Shown here piece after piece: positions 43,369 through 51,685 of a stretch of DNA of 64,000 bases (within the stretch, counting starts at the first letter, position 1; every line of letters begins with the position of its first letter). Under the pieces are notes generated by a model. That model was given only the letters and a program-made list of their open reading frames with translations, was not told where the DNA came from and did not search any database. The DNA is from Oscillospiraceae bacterium (GTDB taxonomy: Bacteria; Bacillota; Clostridia; Oscillospirales; Acutalibacteraceae), in contig CADBQU010000021.1 in the NCBI GenBank assembly GCA_902796905.1, positions 1-64,000 on the forward strand. The letters are read 5' to 3'. Both the position numbers and the translations under genes were made by a program.

Positions 43369-44493
43369 TTATGCTTGTTGATTTTCAAATGTTTTTGCAA
43401 CATCTTTAAGCAATTTTCTTATGGGTAAATGCTGCGGACAGGATTTTTCGCACTTGCCGCATTCTATGCAATCCGAAGCTTTTCCGTTATTTTTGGTATA
43501 AACTTCGTTATAGTAATAGTCCGGGTTCCAATCGTGATACATTTCTTTTGCATTTATACACGAAAATAAATCAGGTATAGATATATTTTTGGGACAGCCG
43601 TCTATACAATATCTGCAAGCGGTGCAGGGTATAAGGTGCATAGAATGCAAAATGTTGCAAACCTTATCTATGGCTTTAAGCTCGGTATTGTTAAGCGGTT
43701 TAAAATCTTTCATATAAGAAACATTATCTTTTAACTGTTCTAAATTGCTCATTCCGGAAAGCACCATAATAATGCCGTCAAATCCGGCGGCAAAGCGTAT
43801 GGCATAGCTTGCCGGACTGCCGTTGTTAAGGCTGTTTAAAACATCTTTGGCTTTTTGCGGCAAATTAACTAAATTTCCGCCTTTAACGGGTTCCATAACT
43901 ATTATGGGTTTGTTGTGCTTACGGCAAACCTCGTAACATTTTTGAGCCTGTACGGCAGGGTCTTTAAAATCTATGTAATTAAGCTGTATTTGTACTACTT
44001 CCACTTGCGGGTATTCCGTTAATATTTCTTCTAAAACTTCTGCGGTATCGTGAAAAGAAATACCCAAATGTTTAATTTTACCCTCTTTTTTAAATTCAAG
44101 GCTTTTTTCAAAAGCATGGCAGCGTTTGTATTTTTCGTAAATAGATTTTGTTAATGCATGCATAAGGTAAAAATCAAAATATTCTACTCCGCAGGATTCC
44201 AGCTGTTTTTCAAAAAGCGGACGAATTTCTTCTTCGGAATTAAAAAGGTGGGTGGAAAGTTTATTTGTTAAAATAAAATCTTCTCTTTTATATCTTTTGG
44301 AAATACAGTCTCTTATGGCTGTTTCGCTTTGTCCTTCCAAATAAACTCTGGCGGTATCAAAATAGTTAAATCCTTCGGCCATAAATAGGTCTACCATTTT
44401 AGAAAATTCGTTGTAATCTACTTTGTTTCCGTCCATAGGCAAACGCATACAGCCAAATCCGAAATTCTTTTTTATATTATTAAAACTGTTCAT
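43369..44493 (-). CDS. Aldo/keto reductase with C-terminal ferredoxin-type domain
   Basis: 374 residues. An N-terminal TIM barrel shows FGCMRLPM, the catalytic Asp/Tyr region YFDTARVYLEGQSE, the Lys in ILTNKLS and the His in YLMHAL. The C-terminal 90 residues add 4Fe-4S motifs CTACRYCIDGCPKNI and CIECGKCEKSCPQHL. This fused form is common in anaerobes and is thought to couple carbonyl reduction to ferredoxin. It is the fourth minus-strand gene after the MerR regulator and may belong to its regulon. Confidence 0.9.
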   Translation of the reverse strand: MNSFNNIKKNFGFGCMRLPMDGNKVDYNEFSKMVDLFMAEGFNYFDTARVYLEGQSETAIRDCISKRYKREDFILTNKLSTHLFNSEEEIRPLFEKQLESCGVEYFDFYLMHALTKSIYEKYKRCHAFEKSLEFKKEGKIKHLGISFHDTAEVLEEILTEYPQVEVVQIQLNYIDFKDPAVQAQKCYEVCRKHNKPIIVMEPVKGGNLVNLPQKAKDVLNSLNNGSPASYAIRFAAGFDGIIMVLSGMSNLEQLKDNVSYMKDFKPLNNTELKAIDKVCNILHSMHLIPCTACRYCIDGCPKNISIPDLFSCINAKEMYHDWNPDYYYNEVYTKNNGKASDCIECGKCEKSCPQHLPIRKLLKDVAKTFENQQA

Positions 44494-44634
44494 AAAATAT
44501 CTTCCTTTTAAATTTATTGTTTTATTATTATTTAATTTAAAAATCGCTTAAATTGTTAAAATATTTAGAATGGTTAGTAGAGTGGTTAAAATTTCCGTTA
44601 TATATACAAAAAATTATTGTATACTACTGTATTC

Positions 44635-45270
44635 TTATTGTTTTTCTAACCATTCTTTTACTTCACTTGAATCCGCATAAGAAGAAAATCTTTTTCCGCT
44701 TTTCCAATTTCCGCCATTGGCTTTTTTAGAAAGCTCTTTATCACTGTTGCCTATATCCGAAGAAGCCGAAGTGCAAAAGGGAATTACGGTTTTTCCGTTA
44801 AAATTATTTGATGTTACAAAAGAATTAACGGGCCAAGCGGCTTCGCCCCACCAAATGGGGTAGCCTATATATACGGTTGTGTAGTTTTCCCAATTTTTTA
44901 CCGTAACCGATTTTAAGGGGATATTTTGTTTTGAAGTATCGCTGTGCTCGGTATAAACTCTGCTTTTTTCATTTGTGTAATCTAAGTCTTGTGAAGAATA
45001 AGGGTTTATCGGAATAAGTTCAAACAAATCCGCACCGGTTTCCGCCGCTATATCTCCGGCTGTTTTTTTGGTGTTTCCGGTAGCCGAAAAATATACCACC
45101 AAAGTTTTAGAGTTGTTTTTTAAGTCGGAAGAACTTTCGGTTTTTAAATCGGAATTTTCATCGGATTTTTCGGCGTTCGGCAAACTGCTGTTTTGTTTTA
45201 ATGTATTGTTACAGGCAGAAACGGAAAACAATAAAAAAGCAGTTAATAAAATACCTAAAAATTTTTTCAT
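44635..45270 (-). CDS. Flavodoxin-domain lipoprotein
   Basis: 211 residues. The signal peptide ends in a lipobox (LFSVSACNN, Cys20), followed by an Asn/Ser-rich linker and a flavodoxin domain with VVYFSATGNTKKTAGDIA as FMN phosphate loop, YIGYPIWWGEAAWP and PFCTSASSDIGNSDKEL. It should be an FMN protein tethered to the outer face of the cytoplasmic membrane, possibly in electrophile or disulfide reduction. It lies in a redox cluster behind the AdhR-like MerR gene. Confidence 0.88.
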   Translation of the reverse strand: MKKFLGILLTAFLLFSVSACNNTLKQNSSLPNAEKSDENSDLKTESSSDLKNNSKTLVVYFSATGNTKKTAGDIAAETGADLFELIPINPYSSQDLDYTNEKSRVYTEHSDTSKQNIPLKSVTVKNWENYTTVYIGYPIWWGEAAWPVNSFVTSNNFNGKTVIPFCTSASSDIGNSDKELSKKANGGNWKSGKRFSSYADSSEVKEWLEKQ

Positions 45271-45367
45271 TTTTTTCCTCCTGTATTTTGCTTTTATTTT
45301 TGTTTTTAAAATTTTTATAAAACCTTATAATTTTATAATTTAGATATCGGATTTTATATTTTTGCGG

Positions 45368-45437
45368 TTTAAAGTTAATTTTAAAGTGTATTTTAAGATT
45401 TATTTTAAAGTTTATTTTAAAGTTTATTTTAAAGTTT
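45368..45437. repeat. 12-bp tandem repeat array across a stop codon
   Basis: Five full units and one partial unit with exact 12-base spacing (TTTAAAGTTAAT, TTTAAAGTGTAT, TTTAAGATTTAT, TTTAAAGTTTAT twice, TTTAAAGTTT). The stop codon of the minus-strand decarboxylase-cupin gene (45429-45431) is inside the last units. Confidence 0.85.
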
Positions 45438-46190
45438 GTTATATTCTTCGTCGGATACCGCTTCTAACCAAACGGTAGAAGTGTTTTCGCCCGGAACTTC
45501 TACCGCAATATAGCTAAACCAAGAATTTTTTGCGGCTCCGTGCCAATGCTTAACATTTGCGGGAATAGTTACCACATCACCCGGTTTAAGGCTTTGCGCC
45601 GGTTTTCCTTCTTCGCAATACCAGCCGTTGCCTTCGGTGCAAATAAGAATTTGACCGCCGTTAGAAGAAGCTTTATGAATGTGCCAATTGTTGCGGCATT
45701 TAGGCTCGAATGTTACGTTTGCCAAATTAATATTATTTGTTTTTGCCAAAGGTTTTAAATATGAATTTCCTATAAAATACTTTGCATAATTTACATTCGG
45801 TTCGCCTATACCGAACATTCCGCCGTGATTATTTAACTCTTTATTATTATTTTCCGAATTTTCGGTATTATCGTCTTTATATACTTCTTTTGCCAAATTA
45901 AATACTGCCCAAGCATTTGGCCAACCGGCATAAAATGCCGCATGGGTTATTATTTCTGCCATTTCTTCTTTGCTTATTCCGTTGTTTTTGGCATTTATTA
46001 AATGATATTTTAAAGAATTATCCACTAATCCTTTTCCCATAAAAATACAAACGGTAACAAGCGAGCGGTCCCTTAAAGATAATTTATCTTCTCTTGACCA
46101 AACTTCCCCAAATAATACATCATCGTTTAATTGAGCAAATTTAGGAGCAAATTTTCCCAAAGCATCTCTGCCGGCTGTTTGTTTTTTCAT
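45429..46190 (-). CDS. Carboxymuconolactone decarboxylase-cupin fusion protein
   Basis: 253 residues. Residues 1-110 form a carboxymuconolactone decarboxylase/AhpD-like helical domain (VWSREDKLSLRDRSLVTVC, EMAEIITHAAFYAGWPNA). Residues 125-245 are a cupin with metal-ligand motifs EPKCRNNWHIHKAS and GDVVTIPANVKHWHGA. Fused forms are frequent in anaerobes next to flavodoxins and aldo/keto reductases, as here, suggesting detoxification of reactive carbonyls or quinones. The substrate is unknown. Its 3' end lies in a 12-bp tandem repeat. Confidence 0.88.
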   Translation of the reverse strand: MKKQTAGRDALGKFAPKFAQLNDDVLFGEVWSREDKLSLRDRSLVTVCIFMGKGLVDNSLKYHLINAKNNGISKEEMAEIITHAAFYAGWPNAWAVFNLAKEVYKDDNTENSENNNKELNNHGGMFGIGEPNVNYAKYFIGNSYLKPLAKTNNINLANVTFEPKCRNNWHIHKASSNGGQILICTEGNGWYCEEGKPAQSLKPGDVVTIPANVKHWHGAAKNSWFSYIAVEVPGENTSTVWLEAVSDEEYNKL

Positions 46191-46342
46191 TTTTTATACC
46201 TCCGTTATAATTTAACATAATTTATTAAATTTTAAGTGTGCTTTGTCTTTTAAAAACCGTAAGAATTAATTTTATTTTATATTTATATTTTATATTTAAA
46301 TCATAAATTAAAAACATAACTTAAAACACAATTTTAAAAAAG

Positions 46343-46735
46343 TTATTTTTTACAGTCTTCTGCGTCCCAGGTAAGCTTTCCAGTTTCAACCGCAATTTCG
46401 TATCTTGCAATTTTGTAGTTAAGCCTTTCAAGCATAATATCTATTTTCTTTTTTTGTTCTATTAAAGCTTCGCGTTGTTCGGTTAAAAGATTAAGTCTTG
46501 CTTCAAAAGTTTTGTCTCCCATTTTAAAAAGCTTAACGTATTCAATAATTGCTTCTATAGGTAAACCCGCATTTCTCATACAAAGTACAAGTTCAATCCA
46601 ACTTAAATCTTTTTCGGTATAATTTCTTATTCCGCTTTCTGTTCTCTCAACCGGAGGAATCATACCTATACGCTCGTAATACCTAAGCGTATCCGAAGAA
46701 ATACCGTATTTTTCGCCTACTTCTTTAATTGTCAT
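46343..46735 (-). CDS. MerR-family regulator, AdhR/NmlR-like
   Basis: 130 residues. The winged helix has VGEKYGISSDTLRYYERIGM, followed by the dimerisation helix (EARLNLLTEQREALIEQKKK). There is a single Cys at position 52 in LCMRNAGLPI, the position of the conserved thiol of the AdhR/NmlR subgroup that responds to aldehydes and other electrophiles. A palindromic operator sits in a 19-bp-spaced promoter upstream. The downstream genes (decarboxylase-cupin, flavodoxin, aldo/keto reductase) fit the electrophile-defence regulons of this subgroup. Confidence 0.87.
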   Translation of the reverse strand: MTIKEVGEKYGISSDTLRYYERIGMIPPVERTESGIRNYTEKDLSWIELVLCMRNAGLPIEAIIEYVKLFKMGDKTFEARLNLLTEQREALIEQKKKIDIMLERLNYKIARYEIAVETGKLTWDAEDCKK

Positions 46736-46762
46736 TATTTACGCCTCCTTTAGCTTTTTTAT

Positions 46763-46793
46763 ATTATATACCTTGGAGTTAACTCTAAGTCAA
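46763..46793 (-). promoter_or_regulatory. MerR-type promoter with 19-bp spacer and dyad operator
   Basis: On the minus strand, TTGACT (46788-46793), a 19-base spacer and TATAAT (46763-46768). The spacer carries the near-perfect palindrome CTTAGAGTTAACTCCAAG (46772-46789). Overlong spacers with a central dyad are the hallmark of MerR-activated promoters, and the site lies directly upstream of the merR-like gene, implying autoregulation and possibly control of the genes after it. Confidence 0.85.
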
Positions 46794-46918
46794 TAGTAAA
46801 AATAAAAAATTTTAAATAAAATTAAAGAATTATAAATAAATTTAAGGCATAAAATTTTTTAGGCAAAAGTTTTTATGATTTTGGGGGAATTGTTATTTTT
46901 TATGTTAAAAAAGTTTGG

Positions 46919-47692
46919 TTGATTTTTATTGTGGCTTTAATAATTATTTGTATAGGATTTATGATATGTTACAGTCAAAATATTTTTACTTTGGCAAGTA
47001 CAGGCAATAAAAATGTTTATGGTGAAAGCCAAAGCAATAACGAAAGCAATATAAAAAATTCCGATTCGGAACTTTTATTTAATTTTAAATTAAATAAAAA
47101 AGATACGGTTATTATTTTAGACGCCGGGCACGGAGGCTTTGACGGCGGAGCAGGTGTTAATGGTACATTTGAAAAAGATATAAATTTAAAAATAGTTTTA
47201 TTTTTAAACGAATATTTAACCCATAACGGTTATAAAACGGTTTTAACCAGAAAAGACGATAAAGCGTTAAATGATGAAAGCACCAAAGAAAGCTCTTTAA
47301 GAAGTAAAAAGGTAAGTGATATGAAAAACAGGTTAAATACTATGAATATACATAAAAATTCAATATTTGTAAGTGTACATTTAAATAAATACAACGCTTC
47401 TTCGGTAAAAGGCGCACAGGTATTTTATTCTAAAAATTTTAAACAAAGCAGAATTTTGGCGGATAACATTCAAAAAAGCATTGTTAAAAATATTCAAAAA
47501 AATAATAAAAGAGAAATAAAAAAAGCAAATAAAAACATTTATCTTTTACACAACGCTACAGTTCCGGCTGTTTTGGTGGAATGCGGATTTTTAAGCAACA
47601 GTGAAGAACTTGCTCTTTTAAAAACGGAAAAATATCAAAAAAATATGGCTTTTTCCGTTTTTTGTGGTATTATAGAATTAATGGAAAAATAA
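46919..47692 (+). CDS. CwlD-like N-acetylmuramoyl-L-alanine amidase
   Basis: About 257 residues from a TTG at 46919. An N-terminal hydrophobic anchor is followed by a short linker and an Amidase_3 domain beginning VIILDAGHGGFDGGAG (zinc His, Glu/Asp), with VHLNKYNAS and VPAVLVECGFLSN. The length and anchored layout resemble spore-cortex amidase CwlD. The start is uncertain: the frame stays open upstream (reading VIFYVKKVW) with no ATG in frame and GGGGGAA at 46883-46889, so the true start could be a few codons earlier at a rare codon. It is divergent from the MerR gene and 168 bases before radA. Confidence 0.8.
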   Translation: MIFIVALIIICIGFMICYSQNIFTLASTGNKNVYGESQSNNESNIKNSDSELLFNFKLNKKDTVIILDAGHGGFDGGAGVNGTFEKDINLKIVLFLNEYLTHNGYKTVLTRKDDKALNDESTKESSLRSKKVSDMKNRLNTMNIHKNSIFVSVHLNKYNASSVKGAQVFYSKNFKQSRILADNIQKSIVKNIQKNNKREIKKANKNIYLLHNATVPAVLVECGFLSNSEELALLKTEKYQKNMAFSVFCGIIELMEK

Positions 47693-47701
47693 AATTAAAA
47701 A

Positions 47702-47816
47702 GCCGTAAATATAAATACAGTTTTATATTTACGGCGGCGAAAACGCTTTATGCGTTTTAAAGCCAAAACCTTTGTTTTGGCTTTGCCACCGTTTTTTTAA
47801 AACGGTGGCCGCCGCC
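47702..47816. repeat. Cloverleaf-like three-hairpin repeat, copy D, with preceding hairpin
   Basis: The three-hairpin element is 47733-47816: outer GGCGGC with GCCGCC, inner AAAACGC/GCGTTTT, AAAGCCAAAAC/GTTTTGGCTTT and GCCACCGTTTT/AAAACGGTGGC. It overlaps a separate perfect 14-bp hairpin, GCCGTAAATATAAA/TTTATATTTACGGC (47702-47735), that starts 10 bases beyond the amidase stop. It lies between two plus-strand genes, amidase and radA. Confidence 0.88.
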
Positions 47817-47860
47817 TTGCAAAAAACAAATTTTATAAATTTAAAGGAATTTTAATTTTT

Positions 47861-49216
47861 ATGGCTAAAGTAAAAACCGTTTTTATGTGTAAAGAGTGCG
47901 GTGGCAAAACACCTAAATGGAGCGGTCAATGTCCGTTTTGCGGAGAATGGAACACTATGGAAGAAACCACGGAGGTACAAAATTCCGGTAAAAAAGTTAC
48001 TTCTTTGGGCCTTACATCCGTAAACGCCGTACAGCTTTCGGAAATAAATATAAACGATACCAAAAGAATAGATACCGGTATAAAAGAATTTAACAGGGTT
48101 TTGGGCGGTGGTTTGGTAGAAGGCTCTATAGTTTTGTTAAGCGGAGACCCCGGTATAGGAAAATCCACATTGCTTTTGCAAATTTGTAACAATATAAAAG
48201 AAAATATTTTATATGTTACTGGCGAAGAATCCGCAGGGCAAATAAAACTTAGGGCAGAAAGATTAAAAACCGATAACCCAAACCTTAAAGTAATGTGCCA
48301 AACCGATATGCTTGCTATTTGCGACTATATAAAAACCGAAAAACCAAAACTGGTTTTAATAGATTCTATTCAAACTATGTGCCACGAGGGCATAGCATCT
48401 TCGCCGGGCAGTATTACCCAGGTAAGGGAATGCACAAACTTGCTTTTAAAGGTTGGAAAAAACTATAATATACCTATAATTATTGTGGGTCATATTAATA
48501 AAGGCGGAGATATTGCGGGACCGAAGGTTATGGAACATATAGTGGATACCGTTCTTTATTTTGACGGAGAAAAATCCAGCGCTTACAGAATTTTAAGAGC
48601 GCATAAAAACAGATTCGGCTCTACTAACGAAATAGGTGTTTTCGAAATGGGAAGTTGCGGTTTGACCGAAGTTGAAAACCCTTCTTCGTTAATGCTTTCC
48701 GGAAGGTTGGACGGCGTTTCGGGCTCCAGCGTGTGTTGCGTTTTAGAAGGAACCAGACCGGTATTTGTAGAAGTGCAGGGCTTGGTGGCCGAAAGCGGCT
48801 TTGGGAATGCAAGGCGTATGGCGGGCGGATTTGACTATAACAGATTAAACCTTATTTTGGCAGTGCTTGAAAAGCGTACGGGAATAATATTTAATACAAT
48901 GGATGTTTATTTAAATGTTGTAGGCGGATTAAAATTAGAAGAGCCGGCGGCGGATTTGGCTGTTACCGCTTCTTTAATTTCGGCGCAAAGAGATATTCCC
49001 ATAAGCGGCGATGTTTGCGTTTTCGGAGAAATAGGACTTTCTGGCGAGGTAAGGGCTGTGCCGCAGGCAGCCGCCAGAGTAGCGGAAGCTAAAAGATTGG
49101 GCTTTAAGCATTGCATTGTTCCCAAAGGCTGTTTTAAACAGTTGATGAACTTTAATGTTGACGGTATGAAGATAGATTACATAAGAACCGTAAGCGAGCT
49201 TGCAAAAATTTTATAA
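47861..49216 (+). CDS. radA: DNA repair protein RadA (Sms)
   Basis: 451 residues, standard length. The N-terminal zinc finger is CKECGGKTPKWSGQCPFCGEW, the RecA-like core has Walker A GDPGIGKST, the RadA-specific motif KNRFGST is present, and the C-terminal half is Lon-protease-like (LKLEEPAADLAV, GEIGLSGEVRAVPQ). A DnaB-like branch-migration helicase in recombination. It starts 45 bases after the copy D repeat, with AAAGGAATT as a weak ribosome-binding site. Confidence 0.97.
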   Translation: MAKVKTVFMCKECGGKTPKWSGQCPFCGEWNTMEETTEVQNSGKKVTSLGLTSVNAVQLSEININDTKRIDTGIKEFNRVLGGGLVEGSIVLLSGDPGIGKSTLLLQICNNIKENILYVTGEESAGQIKLRAERLKTDNPNLKVMCQTDMLAICDYIKTEKPKLVLIDSIQTMCHEGIASSPGSITQVRECTNLLLKVGKNYNIPIIIVGHINKGGDIAGPKVMEHIVDTVLYFDGEKSSAYRILRAHKNRFGSTNEIGVFEMGSCGLTEVENPSSLMLSGRLDGVSGSSVCCVLEGTRPVFVEVQGLVAESGFGNARRMAGGFDYNRLNLILAVLEKRTGIIFNTMDVYLNVVGGLKLEEPAADLAVTASLISAQRDIPISGDVCVFGEIGLSGEVRAVPQAAARVAEAKRLGFKHCIVPKGCFKQLMNFNVDGMKIDYIRTVSELAKIL

Positions 49217-49384
49217 TTTTAATATACATAATTAATAAAAGTGTTATAAATATGTTTATGTAATTTTTGTGTCCGGAATTTTGTATAAATATAAATTTGT
49301 ACTGATATTGGCGGTTTAATTGTATAAAAAAGCTGAAAAAGGCTGAATTTATTTATTATAATGTATATATTTAATATATTTTTG

Positions 49385-49413
49385 TTGACAAATAAGATAA
49401 ACAGTGATAAAAT
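49385..49413 (+). promoter_or_regulatory. Promoter of the riboswitch-nhaC transcript
   Basis: TTGACA (49385-49390), a 17-base spacer and TAAAAT (49408-49413), just before the riboswitch aptamer. Confidence 0.75.
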
Positions 49414-49420
49414 TTTTTTG

Positions 49421-49592
49421 TTGATAGAGGAGCAATAATTATAAGTAGCGGTATGTGCTTTTAAAAGCAAAATAGGGTTAATTTATTACCGCAAAAGGGA
49501 TTGTTGCCGAAACAAAAAATAAAACCCGTTATTTTTTGTTGGACTGCAGCAGAATATGCTGTAGGCTGTCACTTTTGTGGAGCGCTATCTGA
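49421..49592 (+). ncRNA. Lysine riboswitch (L box)
   Basis: Conserved L-box words occur in order: GATAGAGGAGCAATAATTAT followed by AAGTAG, then GGGATTGTTGCCGAAACAA, then TTGGACTGCAGCAGAATATG with CTGTAGGCTGTCAC, then TGGAGCGCTATC. P1 closes by GATAG (49423-49427) with CTATC (49585-49589). The aptamer is about 170 nt, as usual for this class. A terminator hairpin downstream provides the expression platform, so lysine should switch the transporter gene off. Confidence 0.9.
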
Positions 49593-49712
49593 TAATTATT
49601 GTGTTTATTAATTTTTTTGGTTTTTATCTTTTAAGTTTTTTAAAATTTAATTTTTAATGTTTTAAAAAATAAAGGATATTTTAAAACGGAAATTGATATT
49701 TTATAATTATTT

Positions 49713-49745
49713 AGACTTGCTTTACAAAAGCAGGTCTATTTTTAT
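49713..49745 (+). terminator. Expression-platform terminator of the lysine riboswitch
   Basis: AGACTTGCTTT (49713-49723) pairs with AAAGCAGGTCT (49727-49737) with one G-T pair, followed by ATTTTTATTTTA, 44 bases before the nhaC-like start codon. Confidence 0.85.
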
Positions 49746-49780
49746 TTTATTTTTAAAAATTTTTAAGAGGAGTGTAAAAA

Positions 49781-51607
49781 ATGCAAAGAATTAAAAAACT
49801 GTCTTTAAAAAGATGGCTTTGCTTAGCGGCGGTTTTATCTGTTATAGTTTTCAGCTTTACGGCTATCAGCTTAAATGCTTCGGCAAAAACAGAAGATACC
49901 GCAAAGGAAAATGCAAATTCTTCGTTTACGGTAACGGCGGACGGCGAAGAAACAACTTACGATTTATCGAAAGATGAAGACGCAAAAGCTTATATTGATA
50001 ATTACGGAAACAACATTAATGCCGACAAAAGTTTTGAAGAGCATGTGGATTCCGCATTAAAAACCATCAGAAAATCCGTTAAAGCGTATGCTTCGGTTTG
50101 GGCTTTGTTACCGCCTATTATTGCTATTGTTTTGGCGTTGATTACCAAAGAGGTTTATTCTTCTTTATTTTTAGGTATTTTGGCAGGCGGACTTATTTAT
50201 TCCAATTTCGGATTTGAAGGAACAATGGTTCATGTTTTTTCCGACGGATTTGTAAGCAGCATTGCCGATTCGTATAATATAGGTATTTTAATTTTCTTGG
50301 TTATGCTTGGCGCTATGGTTGCTATGATGAACAAAGCGGGAGGTTCCGCGGCGTTCGGCAAATGGACTACAAAGCATATAAAAACAAGAGTGGGCGCTCA
50401 GCTGGCTACTATTTTACTCGGCGTTTTAATTTTTGTAGACGATTACTTTAACTGTTTAACAGTAGGTTCCGTTATGAGACCGGTAACCGACAAACATAAT
50501 GTTTCGCGCGAAAAGCTTTCGTATTTAATAGATTCAACGGCGGCTCCCGTTTGTATTATAGCGCCTATTTCTTCTTGGGCTGCGGCGGTTGTGGCTTTTG
50601 CTAAAGGTTCGGGTGCAGACAGCGGAATATCTTTATTTATAAGCGCTATACCGTTTAACTTTTATGCTTTGTTAACTATAACCATGATGATTTTCCTTGC
50701 GGTTTCAAATATGGATTACGGTCCTATGAAAAAATTGGAAGTAAACGCGGTACAATACGGTGTTACTGTAGATAAAACTGTTTCGGGCGAAGAAATAGTC
50801 GAAAACGAAAAAAGCAGAGTTTGCGACCTTGTAGTACCGGTTATTTTCTTAATAATCGCTTGTATTTTAGGTATGGTATATTCCGGCGGTTTCTTTACAA
50901 AAGGAAACGAAGGATATATGGATTTTGTTACCGCTTTTTCAAACAGCGATGCTTCGGTAGGTTTGGTTTACGGCTCTTTTGCAGCGGTTATTTTTACGGT
51001 AATATTCTATTTAATAAGAAGGGTACTTTCGTTTAAATCTTGTATGGAATCTATTCCCGAAGGCTTTAAGGCAATGGTACCGGCTATAATGATATTGGCA
51101 TGTGCATGGACTTTAAAAACCATGACCGACAGCTTGGGAGCAAAAATATTTATATCCAATTTGGTAGAAGGCTCTGCAAGCGCATTCAGAATGCTTTTAC
51201 CGGCAATAATATTCTTAATTGCTGTAGGACTTTCTTTTGCAACCGGAACTTCTTGGGGTACTTTCGGTATATTAATTCCCATAGTTTTAAGTGTATTCGG
51301 TGCAAACAGCGGAAACATAACAATCGTTGCTATTTCGGCTTGTATGGCAGGCGCCGTTTGCGGCGACCATTGCTCGCCTATATCGGACACAACAATTATG
51401 TCTTCTGCGGGAGCGCAGTGTAACCACATAAATCACGTATCTACACAGCTGCCGTATGCGTTAACCGTAGCAGGCGTTTCTTTTGTAAGTTATGTAATAG
51501 CCGGATTTATTCCGCATTGGTACATTTCTTTACCTATAGCTGTTGCTTTAATGATAGGTACGCTTTTTGTTATAAAATTTTTCACTGCAAAAAAACAAGT
51601 TAATTAA
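49781..51607 (+). CDS. NhaC-superfamily transporter, probable lysine transporter (LysW-like)
   Basis: 608 residues. The transporter domain (about 105-605) has about eleven to twelve membrane segments with NhaC-type motifs (LGVLIFVDDYFNCLTVGSVM, IDSTAAPVCIIAPISSWAA, SFATGTSWGTFGILIP). The first 100 residues are unusual: a basic, hydrophobic signal-like segment ending ISLNASAKTED and then an acidic region (FTVTADGEETTYDLSKDEDA) before the first transporter helix. Annotation by similarity alone would say Na+/H+ antiporter, but the lysine riboswitch upstream argues for lysine transport, as predicted for the LysW group of this superfamily. It is followed by a repeated terminator. Confidence 0.85.
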   Translation: MQRIKKLSLKRWLCLAAVLSVIVFSFTAISLNASAKTEDTAKENANSSFTVTADGEETTYDLSKDEDAKAYIDNYGNNINADKSFEEHVDSALKTIRKSVKAYASVWALLPPIIAIVLALITKEVYSSLFLGILAGGLIYSNFGFEGTMVHVFSDGFVSSIADSYNIGILIFLVMLGAMVAMMNKAGGSAAFGKWTTKHIKTRVGAQLATILLGVLIFVDDYFNCLTVGSVMRPVTDKHNVSREKLSYLIDSTAAPVCIIAPISSWAAAVVAFAKGSGADSGISLFISAIPFNFYALLTITMMIFLAVSNMDYGPMKKLEVNAVQYGVTVDKTVSGEEIVENEKSRVCDLVVPVIFLIIACILGMVYSGGFFTKGNEGYMDFVTAFSNSDASVGLVYGSFAAVIFTVIFYLIRRVLSFKSCMESIPEGFKAMVPAIMILACAWTLKTMTDSLGAKIFISNLVEGSASAFRMLLPAIIFLIAVGLSFATGTSWGTFGILIPIVLSVFGANSGNITIVAISACMAGAVCGDHCSPISDTTIMSSAGAQCNHINHVSTQLPYALTVAGVSFVSYVIAGFIPHWYISLPIAVALMIGTLFVIKFFTAKKQVN

Positions 51608-51625
51608 AATTTAATACTTATTTAA

Positions 51626-51662
51626 CCGTTCGGGAGCAACACTGCTTTCGGACGGTTTTTTT
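51626..51662 (+). terminator. Dispersed terminator hairpin, copy 1
   Basis: CCGTTCGGGAGCA (51626-51638), loop ACAC, TGCTTTCGGACGG (51643-51655), then a T tract. All 13 positions pair if G-T is allowed (three G-T pairs). The same 30 bases recur at 57677 and 60729. Confidence 0.92.
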
Positions 51663-51685
51663 ATTTTCGGTTTTTGGTTTGTTTA

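Noticed and set aside
45368-45437. CRISPR array
   Set aside because: The 12-bp repeats have no spacers and no cas genes are near; no repeat-spacer pattern was found elsewhere in the window.
49219-49470. Minus-strand reading frame of 83 codons upstream of nhaC
   Set aside because: It lies over the promoter and 5' part of the lysine riboswitch and has AT-driven composition.
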